Below, piece after piece: positions 23,566-34,435 of a stretch of DNA of 64,000 nt. The DNA comes from Irpex lacteus. Taxonomy: Eukaryota > Basidiomycota > Agaricomycetes > Polyporales > Irpicaceae. The position numbers were made by a program, and so were the translations under genes. The number at the start of each line of letters is the position of its first letter. Within the stretch, counting starts at the first letter, position 1. The stretch covers positions 1,442,693 to 1,506,692 of the forward strand of contig MQVO02000008.1 of the NCBI GenBank assembly GCA_001986395.2, in the 5' to 3' direction. Below the pieces are notes generated by a model. That model saw only the letters and a program-made list of their open reading frames with translations, was not told the origin of the DNA and made no database searches.

Positions 23566-24566
23566 CCGTTCTGACGTGAACAACCTGCGGTAGAGAGGCG
23601 CAGAGTTGTCTGAGGCTCAGACGCGTTTTCGTTAGCCGGAGTTGAACTTGCCAAGTGAAAGCTTGAACTTTTGACGTTGAAGAGCTGTCTCGCTTCGCTA
23701 CGGGGCAGAACGCTCTCACAAAACAATAATAGTAAGCAGTGTTATAGCGCACAGATAGTAGTGCAATGTAAAGAGAGGGTGGAATGCGAGCAAGGTGGCA
23801 AAGCGCCAGTATGAGCGTGTGATCCTGGCTCAAGCGCGCGGGAGTGGTCTGGGGTCCCGATCCCATAGGGGTCAGGCAAAGTGAGGTCACAGCGCGATAG
23901 ACAATGAATGCAAGGGTGAATGTGAGAGAATTGGATGCAAAAATATAACCATAGAATTTTCGGACTCAAAATGCGGGGGCCACATCACAAGAGACAGAAA
24001 CACTGAACAGAGGGCCATGCTAGGACCCCAGACGCATGGGCGGAAAATCAAAGATCTACGATTGAGCTTTCGGCTGGGCCCCTACAAATATTATCCTCCT
24101 ACTAAGTAGGGTACTGGCAGCAGTCACAATGGTGCCCCTTGCATTTCGTTTTGAGTTAAGATCAGTGTCCGTATCAGACGTAATTTGTAGTTAGCCTGTT
24201 CAAAGGTAAGAGACCGGCGCATCTCGGAGTGAGTACTAAGTACTAAGTACTCGCCTCAGGATCAGCTTCAAGTTCAAGCTCACGAGGACGAGAAAAACAG
24301 CCTCAGTACGACAATTCCATCACAGTGCAAGCGAACATTGTATCTTCACAATTGCATCACATCACGAGTTTCTTGCAGTTTGCCTCGCTGAGCAGCATCG
24401 CGAACTGTCCATGAAAACGGTTCCAATATCACCAGTGCTTGAGGATGACCATGTTTGCCTCATTCGGCTGGCGGACTTTCGGAAAAAGTTGCAGGTACAT
24501 GTAACTTGACATGCGGTGCAGCATCTGTGTCCTTTGATCCTTGTGGAGTATCTGTGCATGGACCGC

Positions 24567-24602
24567 GTTCCATGCATGCTCGACGTTCCATGCATGCTCG
24601 AC
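24567..24602 (+). repeat. Perfect 18-bp tandem duplication
   Basis: GTTCCATGCATGCTCGAC occurs twice without a gap (24567-24584 and 24585-24602). Each copy contains the palindrome ATGCAT, so it could be a paired binding site; nothing else supports a function. Confidence 0.85.
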
Positions 24603-24696
24603 TTTGTTCGATCTCCGACGACCTAAGATAACCTCGGCGACGTCCATGTTTTTGGACACGAAACTAATCGTGGCGCGTGGTGTGCATTGGAAAGAG

Positions 24697-24711
24697 TGTA
24701 TATATGTATAA
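24697..24711 (+). promoter_or_regulatory. Probable TATA element of the gene at 24840
   Basis: TGTATATATGTATAA lies about 130-140 bp before the ATG. A GTATGT donor near 24776 and a CAGCAG acceptor ending at about 24838 could enclose a 5'-UTR intron, which would put the start site a normal distance from this TATA. Confidence 0.45.
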
Positions 24712-24839
24712 CAACCCGGTATTTTAAACCAGTAGCGAGCATCGAGCCGCTTCCCCCCAATCCTAGGTATACAGGTATGTCACGATTGACAGCACGAATC
24801 GTACTCTTGACGAGGAGCTGACGAATGCTCGCAGCAGCT

Positions 24840-25532
24840 ATGGGTTCCGCCAACAGCGTGTACATGGCAAATGCCAGCGGCAAGAAGATCTGGGTTCTAA
24901 TCGCCCTCAAGCCCGAATGGATGATCGTCGATGTCTTTGTTGATGTCGCGCTCCTCTTCGTCGCCGCCGGCGAGCTGAAGCTCGTCGTTCAAGCGGGAGA
25001 GCTCCCGGAGGAGCTCGTCACGATTGCGGACCTGATCAAGTTTATGCAGGTCGCCATCAAGCTCCTATGGGCCAGCATCGGCGCCGCCACTCGCCCGGCC
25101 GACGCCGTCCTCTCCATGATCGATGCCTTCAAGAGCGCGTCGTCGTCCATCGAGGCCGGCAGCGCTCCCGACATCAACGACGAGAGCTTCCTCAACTACC
25201 TGAACGCTGACGGCATCGCTGGGCTCTTCGGGGCCAAGACACTCAACGTGATGGTGATGAGCGACGACGGACACCAGTTCGCGTGGTACGACACCAACAA
25301 CGACCACTCTTGGATCGCGACGGGCCATGATGCGATCGTGCGCTCCAAGTACGGCACAATCTGGCAGGAGGACCCCGGTGCGGGGTATGTTTCCTGGCCT
25401 TCTCCGCCTTCTCCGCCTCCACCGCCTCCGCCTCCGCCTCCCCCTGGATCATGCAATTGCGGTGGTCATTGCCCTTGGTCGCGCGGTCCTGTAGGATGCT
25501 GCTGTAGTGGAAGTAACTGCTTCTGTATATGA
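24840..25532 (+). CDS. Unrecognised protein with N-myristoylation-like start, proline run and cysteine-rich tail
   Basis: A single open exon of 230 residues from the ATG at 24840 (an in-frame ATG at 24825 would add five). The start MGSANSVYMANASGKKIW has Gly2 and Ser6, the pattern for N-myristoylation. A hydrophobic stretch follows (VDVFVDVALLFVAAGELKLVV), then helical segments, a conserved-looking core (LNADGIAGLFGAKT, then SDDGHQFAWYDTNN, DHSWIATGHDAIVRSKYG, IWQEDPGAGY), a proline run (PSPP then eleven Pro) and a 26-residue tail with nine Cys ending in FCI. The coding sequence is far richer in GC, especially at third positions, than its neighbours. The core resembles small membrane-associated proteins I recall from varied eukaryotes, but I cannot name a family, so no function is assigned. 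Confidence 0.7.
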   Translation: MGSANSVYMANASGKKIWVLIALKPEWMIVDVFVDVALLFVAAGELKLVVQAGELPEELVTIADLIKFMQVAIKLLWASIGAATRPADAVLSMIDAFKSASSSIEAGSAPDINDESFLNYLNADGIAGLFGAKTLNVMVMSDDGHQFAWYDTNNDHSWIATGHDAIVRSKYGTIWQEDPGAGYVSWPSPPSPPPPPPPPPPPGSCNCGGHCPWSRGPVGCCCSGSNCFCI

Positions 25533-25634
25533 ACGAAGTCACTCCGGCACGCGTTAGGTGTACGTACCATGACACGAAAATTGTAGCAGTATGGTGTATT
25601 GCCATTTCCTTTAAAGACCGTTTGCGTCTGCTTC

Positions 25635-25640
25635 AATAAA
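25635..25640 (+). terminator. Poly(A) signal
   Basis: AATAAA about 100 bp after the stop codon of the Cys-tail protein gene. Confidence 0.5.
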
Positions 25641-25722
25641 CTCGCTTGCAGCGATCTCTGTCTTTGTTTCATGCATTTCATCCCGTCAGGTTGTCTGTTG
25701 GTAGACTCGAGACTGGGTTTGG

Positions 25723-25784
25723 GCCAGAAGATCAATGTGTTCCTCCGGAGAGCCACCGGTAGAACGACCGAATGGTAGTTTGAA
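25723..25784 (-). pseudogene. Relic of a third APH-type kinase copy
   Basis: Read on the minus strand, this stretch gives FKLPFGRSTGGSPEEHIDLL, matching FRPPFDRWTGGSPEEHIELL of APH copy A and the equivalent part of copy B. The nucleotide match ends abruptly on both sides and no other APH block is visible nearby, so it is an isolated fragment. Confidence 0.75.
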
Positions 25785-25794
25785 CTTATGTTCC

Positions 25795-25882
25795 TCTGTC
25801 TCTCGAATATAGCAGGCAAATATCTCCGTAGCCACGCTCAATGCGCGAATACGCGGGTATTTGCCTGCGTACGAGAGACAGA
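25795..25882. repeat. Imperfect inverted repeat (foldback)
   Basis: The left arm (about 25795-25823, with TCTGTCTCTCG and GCAGGCAAATA) is mirrored by the right arm (about 25858-25882, with TATTTGCCTGC and CGAGAGACAGA), spaced by about 34 bp. The arms pair in two blocks of about 11 bp with a small bulge between. It lies right beside the APH relic. Confidence 0.7.
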
Positions 25883-26029
25883 AACAAATATACTAAGAGT
25901 GTAAAATGACATGCGATTGAGTTGCCTTCGAATTAGGCTTGAATCTCCCAGCGCATGTGACCACAGCATGACCGATAATAAAGGCAGGCTATATCCATAC
26001 GCTAGAGCAAGGCTAGCCACATATCGTGT

Positions 26030-27660
26030 TCACCTCCCTGTGCTGACGGCTGAACCGATAGTCGTGGCCTGTGTCTTGAGCTCGAGTTTGTCTTGTATCT
26101 TCTTCTGGTATTTCGCGTAGATCTGCTTGTATTTCTCGGCCGTAGCAGTCGGGGTCTTATTCCACGTCGCCTTCACCACGAAATCCCATAGCTGTTCGTC
26201 CCACCATTGAGCATCCCGGCCATCTTTCGCCTTCTGCTCTATGACTGCCGTGATATGCTTGGCAATGATATAGAACGGCTTTTTTCTAGCCTTCTTATCT
26301 ATGCGACCATCGCCTGGACGAGTAAACTTTACCTGTGCGTAAATCATGAGATAAAACAATGGACGAAGTATGCTCGAACAAGCGACCACGCACTAGCTCA
26401 GGCAAAACAGGTTCAAGCGCCTCTTCGACTTCGTCCGGGAACGTAGCACTTTGAAAGGTGGCCCATTGAGTGCCATCAATACCCTCTGCCACTGGTCACA
26501 GCTGCGTTGAAACAAACTTACAGTAGTGCCTCTACATCGATACTGACATGATCCGTGCTGTCAACCTGAACTTCGTTGTCGTGCTCACTCTCACTGACAT
26601 CCGCCTCGCTGTCACCCTCCGCGGTCTGAGGTAGAAGAGCACGCATGTATTGCCTCTTGCGCGCCTCATACTCTCTTTCGTCGAACGGACTGCGGTCGGA
26701 GGGAAGAGGTGCTTGACCATCCATGCGCTTTCGAGATGTGGTTAGCATTTGAAAGCAGATCCGAGTCGAATAACTGATCATACTGTGAAGTCAAATTTAC
26801 AGATCTTGAAGCCATTTGGGCCATCTTCGGTTCTGGCCTAACTCGTTTTCAGTTAGCTTTGTATTGATCAACTGATAAATCGACGTACATTAGACACCAG
26901 ATATAGTCCATCGTAGCGAAAACTTTTGAAAATATGTGAGATTGGTGTGTGGAGAAGTAGTCAAAGTCGTGAAACACATACCCGTAGTAGGGAGCAAACC
27001 TTGAATCGATACCCGCTGGCCCTCGAATAACGCGCACTGGCTTTCGCGTTTGAGTCGATTTCTGCAAAGCGGGTCAAGTACTAACAGTCAAACATGCAAC
27101 GGATTTCTTTACCTCTAGAGAAGCATTCCTTGAGTTTGTCATTTTTTGATCTGCCACTTGACGGCCAGATCGTTTCTGAGAATCGATGCAGGAGGTCGGC
27201 TTGAATAATCCAACTACCCACAGCAAATAGCATGCTCACACCAGGCTCTCCGCCACCGCTACCGATGTACGTGCTAGTGATAGAGAAGTCGGCTCAACAA
27301 TCCGTCGTATCTTCGTAGATTTATGTACTCACAAAGTCTCTCCATGATCTTCGTCCGGCCATCTTGAGTCGGCCGTGAGAACTACACTGAACGCTCCCAC
27401 TTTCTTCCTCCCATGAATTCCCGCAACAATGTACGCATGGACATGTGAAGCGACGACTTCATTCCTTTGCGCATGTATTGAGACGAGGTTCGAGACGGTG
27501 CCTACTCGACCTACCTGTTAGGCCACCATTTGCCAATCGGTACCCCTTCAATGGCACCGATCACCGCCGCAGAACTGGAGAAAGCGTCAGCACATGTCCA
27601 TCCTCACCTCGATGGCGAAGTACTATGAGCGCACCTCTCCTTTTTGGCTGCCCGTGGCAT
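26030..27660 (-). CDS. Stand-alone SRA-YDG domain protein
   Basis: The SRA domain is built from small exons on the minus strand: 27660-27635, 27574-27515, 27464-27333, from 27273, 27213-27113, 27061-26982, 26922-26889, 26837-26784, from 26727, then C-terminal exons to 26030. It starts MPRAAKKE and runs through IGAIEGVPIGKWWPN, VHAYIVAGIHGRKKVGAFSV, DEDHGETFTYI, DQKMTN, KPVRVIRGPAGIDSRFAPYYG and GFRYDGLYLVSN, the hallmarks of SRA-YDG domains that flip and read modified cytosine or hemimethylated CpG. No RING or SET domain is visible. The C-terminal half is acidic then Lys-rich (WWDEQLWDFVVKATWNKTP) and unrecognised. Exact borders of the fourth exon (about 27264-27225) and of the junction near 26530-26490 are unresolved. 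Confidence 0.8.
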
Positions 27661-28962
27661 GATAAGATAACTTGCAGGTTGCTAAAGTATGTGGGGTTCA
27701 GGGTCAAGTTTGGACTGTGATTCCCACAACTGCTAGAGTGCTTTCTGGCCAATAGCCAAGACAATAGGACTGGGCCTTCATCACGTGAAGTGACGACATC
27801 GTGCCCAGGCCGGCACACACAACAACCTGGACGACTCGGACTCGGAAACGTATGAGATGCTGTCTTCACAACTTCGAAACAATGCATTGTTCGCTTGTTA
27901 AAGAGAGTTCCTATTATTCCGGTGGCGTCATACTAAACGCTATAACCGCTATTTGAGAAGCTGCACGTTCAGCGATAACCTGCATTTGTAGTAGAACACG
28001 AGGACCTACTTAGTGAGTTCGCCGATACTAAACAGTATGCTAACTGCTAAGTGAGCAGAGTGGTGAGGTCAATGACCATCTCGTACGTAGGGTTCGCAGT
28101 CCATCTTGAAGAATCTCAGGTACAGACCATCGAGAAGCCGGACATAGCTGCATGCGATAGAGGACTTCTACGAATTTACGACCTGAACTTCGCACTGAGA
28201 AATCGCATGGAAGCCACGAGCTCGTTTGTCGACGTATTGCATCACCACGAGGAAAACCAGGCTCGGGGCTGCAGACTTCGACGCCGGGGGAGGAACACGG
28301 AAGATGTAAGCAAGTAGTCCTCACTACTGCAGCCCCACTCGCAGGAGGCTTCAGAATGCAAAGATCTATGATCGATAAAGGTCACTGATCAGAAAGGCAG
28401 GTTGATAAGACAGTCACGAGCAAGATTACGAACAGCTTACGAAGAGATAATCTGCAGTGTGAAGTACCCATCCGACACACGCAAGCTGTCAACATCGGAT
28501 CACAGAGGCGAATGTGGCAGCTCTTTGCGTTAGCAGATCGACTTCTTTCTAAAAGACCTGCCAAAGAACGATTGCGCCTTTGAGTATTCCATATGAATCC
28601 GACCCATTTACTTACTCAGCGAGAGTTCGGGCGCTTATCTAGGAGAAGGCGAGCCTGGCGAAATGAGCTCTCGACAGTAAAGCGTACAAAGACAATGGAA
28701 ACAGATCCGTGGCCTTTCTTGTAAACGGCCGATACGGATGCATTTGTGCACAGTTTCCAGATCGTTCGACTCAGGGTGGATGCCGTTCGGGCTAAAACTT
28801 AGCAAGTCGCCTAAGTAAGCGTAAGCATGCACGTGACCATATCACTTCCTAATCAAGCAATTTGTGAAAACACTCGCAAATAACACGCGAATTAGATAAA
28901 TAGTCGCGACCGTCGCGGTCATTTATTCCATCTCCAACTCTTTCTCCTCCTCCTTCGTCAAA
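27661..28962. other. Intergenic region, SRA gene to peroxiredoxin
   Basis: About 1.3 kb with no exon I can support. Just before the peroxiredoxin start the sequence turns CT-rich (28930-28960), as is common before highly expressed fungal genes, and a perfect hairpin-like GACCGTCGCGGTC lies at about 28908-28920. Confidence 0.4.
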
Positions 28963-29808
28963 ATGGTTGCCACTGTTCAGAAGCCCGCTCCTACGTTCAC
29001 TGCTGCTGCCGTCGTCGACGGTATCTTCAAGGATATCTCTCTGTCTGAATATCTGGGCAAATGGTGAGTCATCAGCAGTAACTCTCGCGTTGGTGGCTCT
29101 CATCCATTGTGATTCATTCTATAGGGTTGTTCTCTTCTTCTACCCCATGTACGTAGCCTCTTTGTCTGTATGGCCTCACCGAAACTGACAGCTTTCCAGG
29201 GACTTCACCTTTGTTTGCCCCACAGAAATTTTGGCATTCAATGATTCTCTTGACACCTTCACCGAGCTGAACACCGTCGTCCTCAGTGAGTGCCACGTCT
29301 CTCGGCTGTTGCAATACGCTCATCACCGTTACAGGCGTGTCTACTGATTCCGCTTACTCCCACTTCGCCTGGGCCACCCAGCCCCGCAAGGAGGGCGGTC
29401 TGGGCCCCGACCTCAAGCTCCCTTTGATCGCCGACAGGAACCAGAAGATCTCGCGCGACTACGGTGTCCTCATCGAGGAGGAGGGTGTCGCTCTCCGTGG
29501 CCTCTTCATTATTGACCCCAAGGGTGTTCTCCGCCAGATCACCATCAATGATCTCCCTGTTGGCCGTTCCGTCGACGAGACCATCCGTCTCATCAAGGCT
29601 TTCCAGTTCGTCGTAAGTTATTCAGTTTTATCATATAATGCTTCAGCGCTGAGTGTCTTTGTAGGAGGAGCACGGCGAGGTCTGCCCTGCAAACTGGCAG
29701 GAGGGTTCCAAGTCTTTGAAGGCGGACCCGAAGGGCTCGAAGGAGTACTTCTCTGCGGTTAACGCGAATGGTACGGACGGTGCGAGGAAGCGCCCCCGCA
29801 TCGACTAG
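28963..29808 (+). CDS. 2-Cys peroxiredoxin (Tsa1/Prx1 type)
   Basis: Five exons (28963-29063, 29125-29148, 29200-29285, 29335-29612, 29665-29808) give 210 residues, normal for a typical 2-Cys peroxiredoxin. The peroxidatic Cys48 lies in FTFVCPTE and the resolving Cys170 in [12 protein letters not shown] (about 91-94) and a C-terminal YF are present, the pair linked to sensitivity to over-oxidation. The enzyme reduces peroxides in the cytosol with thioredoxin as donor. Codon use is strongly biased to C-ending codons, pointing to high expression. No targeting sequence is visible. Confidence 0.96.
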
Positions 29809-31428
29809 ATTCAAAAGTTCCAGCTGATTCCTAACGCTCTTTTTCATCCTTCCTTCGCTCTCCCCACCTTTTGCGTCACAGCTCACTAAACGAACCCCCG
29901 CATCGCATTCGCCTCCCCCACACACGTTTATGGTCTTCGGTCACGGCGTTCACGATCGATCACGTTTTAGAGTTCTGTGTTTGCGTTAGAGCCGATGTTG
30001 CTTGTATGTTCGGCGGCAACTCGATGGTAGATTTAGAGGCGGTCAGGCTATAGATTTAGAGCTGGAAGATTGTTCGTGCCCACGGTTAGTGGTCCCCCTA
30101 CCCCCCTCTCATATCCTATTACTTGCTGTATATTTTACTTAGCTGGTCTCTCCTATACCATCGCTGTTTGCTTTAATGTATTGAATGTGCCATCTCAGCT
30201 ATCCCGTACGTACGAGTTCTCAGGTGCGTACACATGCTGGTCCCCTTATCAGATATTGCGACATAACATTTGTCTTTCTCTAGTACTTCTTCCGACTTTG
30301 GACCCGGCTGCTGTGCTGGATCGTACGTGGAAGTATCTCGGCATCATCCACTGCTCCCCCGCTGTTGCTGCGTGTTGTGTCGTCTCAGCCTATAGAAAGC
30401 TGGGATGGTCGCCAATGACACGACATGTCGACAACAAGGCCCATGTCTTGTGCGGTCCCCATAAGTGCTAAACCCAAGCCACGGCTCGGACTTATGTACA
30501 TAGGACGTGTTGCTTTCACTCAGACCTCTTCTAATTCCTTGCTCCTCGCACAACTGACAATCGATAATTCCTAGGCCGCGTCCTCCGTCGTGCGCAAGTC
30601 CGGTAGTCAAACAATCAAACTTTCGGCCTCGGCTTAGGGTAGCGTTGCGTTACTTCTACTGCAGCTGCCCAGATCGATCCACTACTCTTTGATTGACAGT
30701 GGCTCACCGAGCCATAGACGAGAGACCGCTCGTTCTTACCGCTGCCGTAATTTTGATATACGCGTCGACGTCGTACAGCCTTGTCTGAACAAGCCATTCG
30801 GTATTTAGAAAACTGATACGATATTTCGTATCGCGTCGTAGCCGCGAGATGCCAAGATGCTTGAACCTGGCCTACGATCTCACCATAACAACGGCGACAT
30901 GGCATAGGCATTCATATTGAGTATTCCAAGTCGTCGGTAGTACGCTGATGTCATGAACTTACATACTTGAATACCTACATCGTCCATCGTCCAGGAACTT
31001 GATCATCGTGTTCAGCACCTTGTCCTCCGAACCTTGTCCTCCGAGCGCCAGGTACTACCAAACCGTACTCGTCGGCGCATTCGGGAAATTCTTCTCTCAC
31101 TGAACATGTCGTCATGGACCCTCTTTTACAGGATAATGACGATCACATCTTCCAGGGTATCAAGCGCGCCGTTAGCGCGTTGCCAACAAACGTATGTTTG
31201 ACCAATTACAGCCCTCCGCCTACTCACAACATCCTTCTATAGCACCCATTTCGACGCTAATAAGCGGGGAAGATTGATCCGCCATGCAAAACCCGCCGAA
31301 CCGACGTCTTTGTGGCTCCCCAGAAACATCTCATATAAATACCGCCAGAAAACATAGCTCCCACTCATTCCCCCCTCCCTGTCATTCTTTTACTCTGCTA
31401 CTCTTTACCCCTACATACACGCTCCCTA
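29809..31428. other. Long intergenic region
   Basis: About 1.6 kb without a supported gene. The first 250 bp are probably the peroxiredoxin 3' UTR. A short imperfect direct repeat (CCTTGTCCTCCGA twice) lies near 31020-31045. Confidence 0.4.
31334..31340 (+). promoter_or_regulatory. TATA box of the aspartic protease gene
   Basis: TATAAAT about 90 bp upstream of the ATG at 31429, followed by a pyrimidine-rich leader. Confidence 0.6.
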
Positions 31429-33081
31429 ATGCTTGCTTTCCCAATTCTCCTGCTCCTCGCTGTCGTTGGCACTGGCAGCGCCACAGCGAAGCCGTCGCCT
31501 CACGCCCGGAACTCGGACTCGTCCGAAGTGCTGGGATTGCCCATTGACGCAAAGATCAACCTCAACCGTCTTTCCAATGTTGTAGCTGCAGACGTTGCGA
31601 GAGCCGCGCATTTCAAAGGACATGGCCAAAAGAAACGCGAATCCAGACATCGCGGTAAACGTCAGAGTGTGGCCATCAGCGCGACTAACACCGCCGTGAG
31701 TACTGTGGCGCGATATTTGCGTCCCTCGTATTGATCCTTTGCACATATTTGTAGGTCGACTTTACGTCCAAGGTGAAGTTCGGAGAACCTGCGACAGAAT
31801 GTGAGTGTCAGTCTCGCCCAAGGGGACAATTGAAACTTACGCGTGACATATACTAGACACCTTGCTCTTGGACAGCGGGAGCTCTAACACCTTCGTGGGC
31901 CTCCGGAGCAAATATTCACCAAGTGGCGCCAGCAACGCTACTGGAAAATCAGTGGTACGTGCATTGTCAATCCTCGCCACACCATAAACCAATCATCTAC
32001 GTCGCCAGTCCGTAACATATGGTAGCGGTTCTTTCTCCGGAACAGAATGTGAGTGACCTAAATCAATATTATGGTATTGATCCTCATACAGAGGCGTAGA
32101 CACCGACAAGGTTGATTTGGGAAACGGCCTGGTTATCAACTCCCAGCGCATTGCGGGTGTGACCCATTCTTCTGGGTTCGATGGTACCTTTGACGGTATC
32201 CTTGGTATCGGCCCAACAGACCTCACACAAGGTTTGTCAATTTCGCCCTTACCACAGCTCACGTCACCAATCTAAAATCCCCTCCATAGGTACCGTTTCT
32301 GGATCGTCAGAAGAGATCCCTACCGTCCTCGACAATCTATTCTCTCAAAAGACCATCGGTGCCAAGGTCCTCGGGTTATCTTTGCCTCCGTTCTCCTCGG
32401 GATCGGGCTCTGCCGGGTCGATTAGCTTCGGTGGTGCAGAGTCATCGAAGTATAATGGCAAGCTGGTGTACACCGATATCACGAAGACCGATCCCGCGAA
32501 GGATTATTGGGGTGTCGACCAGAGCATACAGTATGGCGAGACGACGATTCTTAAGTCATCGGCTGGGATTATCGATAGTGGAAGCACGATGATTTTGCTT
32601 GCAACTGGTACGTATTATGTATTACGAGATGCTGCTCATGGTGCCTAATACTGAGAATATGATGACAGATGCCTATAACGCCTACAAACAGGCAACGGGT
32701 GCCACTCTGGATGACAAGACGAAGATGTTGAAGCTTCCAAAGGACCAACAGGGCAAGCTGCAGCCGTTGAAGTTCACAATCGGCGGTGTTGACTACACGC
32801 TCAACGCAAATGCTCAGATTTTCCCTCGTTCGTTGAACGAGGCTCTCGGTGGCGACAACGATAGCGTCTACCTCGTCGTTGGCGATGTGAGTAGTTGCAT
32901 TTCATTGTCAGCACATGCGATACTGACTTTCCGCCACGTATAGCTCGGCTCGAATAGCGGAGAGGGCCTTGACTTCATCAACGGTTACGCATTCATGGAA
33001 AGGTTCTACACCGTTTACGACGCCACAAACTCCAAAATTGGGCTCGCAACTACCGAGCACACGGATGCACAGAGCAACTGA
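31429..33081 (+). CDS. Secreted pepsin-like aspartic protease (family A1)
   Basis: Eight exons (31429-31695, 31755-31800, 31857-31954, 32009-32048, 32100-32231, 32290-32607, 32669-32886, 32944-33081) give 418 residues. The signal peptide MLAFPILLLLAVVGTGSATA is followed by a propeptide ending in a Kex2-like Lys-Arg (RHRGKRQ). The first active-site motif is DSGSSNTFVG, the flap TYGSGSFSG carries the usual Tyr, and the second active-site motif is IDSGSTM. Both active sites read DSG rather than DTG, which is common in basidiomycete A1 proteases. It should be secreted and cleave proteins at acidic pH. Confidence 0.95.
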
Positions 33082-33236
33082 GCGATTGACAACCCTCGGG
33101 ATTTTTTCCCTTACAAACATATACCCTTTGTGTCCCGTTTAAGGTACTGCATTCAATAATGATACAACGCTCGTTTGCTTTCTGTATACACCTGTATTGA
33201 TACATTTGTCTATACACACTTGATCTGTCCTGTACA

Positions 33237-34266
33237 TCACCCAACCATGCTCCGCTTTCGCCCACGCAGTCGTACGTCGTCCAGTCGCTTGCTTATGGCT
33301 TTCCATTCCTTTCCCATCCGGAGTTCGTACGCTTTTAGGACGCCTGAGAAGAGAGGTTCGGATGCAGGGTGGGTAGATGAGAAGGCTCGTTCGAGCACAT
33401 ATAGATCGACTGCTTTGTCTTCCACTAAACTTGAGACGTAGGCTAGACCGAAGTCTATCAAAACCTGGGAAAGACGGGAAATCAGGTACAAGTCTAAGGA
33501 TATTGAACATATACTATCTCACAAGTTCTGCTTTCTTTGACGGGGAAGACGTTGGATGGCGTAGCATCATGTTGGACGTTGTCAAGTCACCGTGGATCAC
33601 ATCCGCCAGATGCATCTTTGCAATCTCCATCCCTATCATGGCCATGACCTCGTCTGTTCCGCGCATTGAATGAGGACATACGCTGATCCATTGACGGAAA
33701 GTGCGTACCAGTCGAGACATTATACTCCAGCAACGCATCCTCTTCCTCTTCCGTAAAATCTTCTTCAACATCATCCGTCTCTCCTACTTCCTCGACCTCC
33801 TCATCTTCTGCACCGCCGCCGAGCAGAAGTCTAATACTTTTGCCGTCTATCCATTCAATTCCAAGGACTCCTTCGGCAGCATCGACCATCCGTACAGAAG
33901 GTACATTGACGTCAGCACTGAGTACAAAATCCATATTTAGATAACAACACCAATGCCGTAGTGATTTGAACACACCGTAGACACTTGACCAGTGCTCGAC
34001 CCTCGCCCGCCACTCTAGCTTTCGTCAAGGATATGTCCAATGATGGATGTCGATAGCCTTTATGAAATCGGTACTTGAAGAGAACATCCCCGTCGTCAGC
34101 ATCAGAGTCACTGAGGCGACCCTTGTATACTTTCTGTATCGCGAAAGAAGGAGTATTTAGATGCATTCAGAGTTGTGCTCGCGAAGATGAAGACGATCTG
34201 ACTTGCTGCTTCAGCTCCTTGGGATATTGGTGTGGCTAAAGATAATAGTGTTTTCGTAGCACTCAT
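33237..34266 (-). CDS. BUD32: Bud32 / TP53RK-type atypical kinase of the KEOPS complex
   Basis: Five exons (34266-34203, 34129-33976, 33917-33709, 33653-33523, 33464-33237) encode 261 residues, the length of yeast Bud32. Landmarks: ISQGAEAAIYKG at the N-terminus, FKYRFHKGYRHPSLD, GEGRALVKC, catalytic VIHGDLTTSNMM and metal-binding VLIDFGLAYV, then a short C-terminal tail with basic residues as in the family. Bud32 supports N6-threonylcarbamoyladenosine formation in tRNA together with Kae1. An acidic insertion (EDEEVEEVGE) sits in the middle. The gene is divergent from RRP45, 169 bp apart. Confidence 0.94.
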
Positions 34267-34435
34267 AACGAGAGATAGCACGTAGACGTCGACAGTAAGA
34301 GTGAACGTTAGTAGTGTCGCGCTAATCTTGTGGCATTCATCCCGCCATACATACCTAAAATGGTAAGCGTCGGGATCATGAATTCCGCCTGCAATATGGG
34401 CGTTTAGATTTTCTTGAAGTTCGCCACCGACCACC

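Larger units (their letters stand above)
23566..24839. other. Intergenic region upstream of the Cys-tail protein
   Basis: No coding exon supported in about 1.3 kb. It contains a short triplicated AGTACTA motif near 24233-24252, a perfect 18-bp tandem pair at 24567-24602 and a TATA-like element near 24697. Confidence 0.5.
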
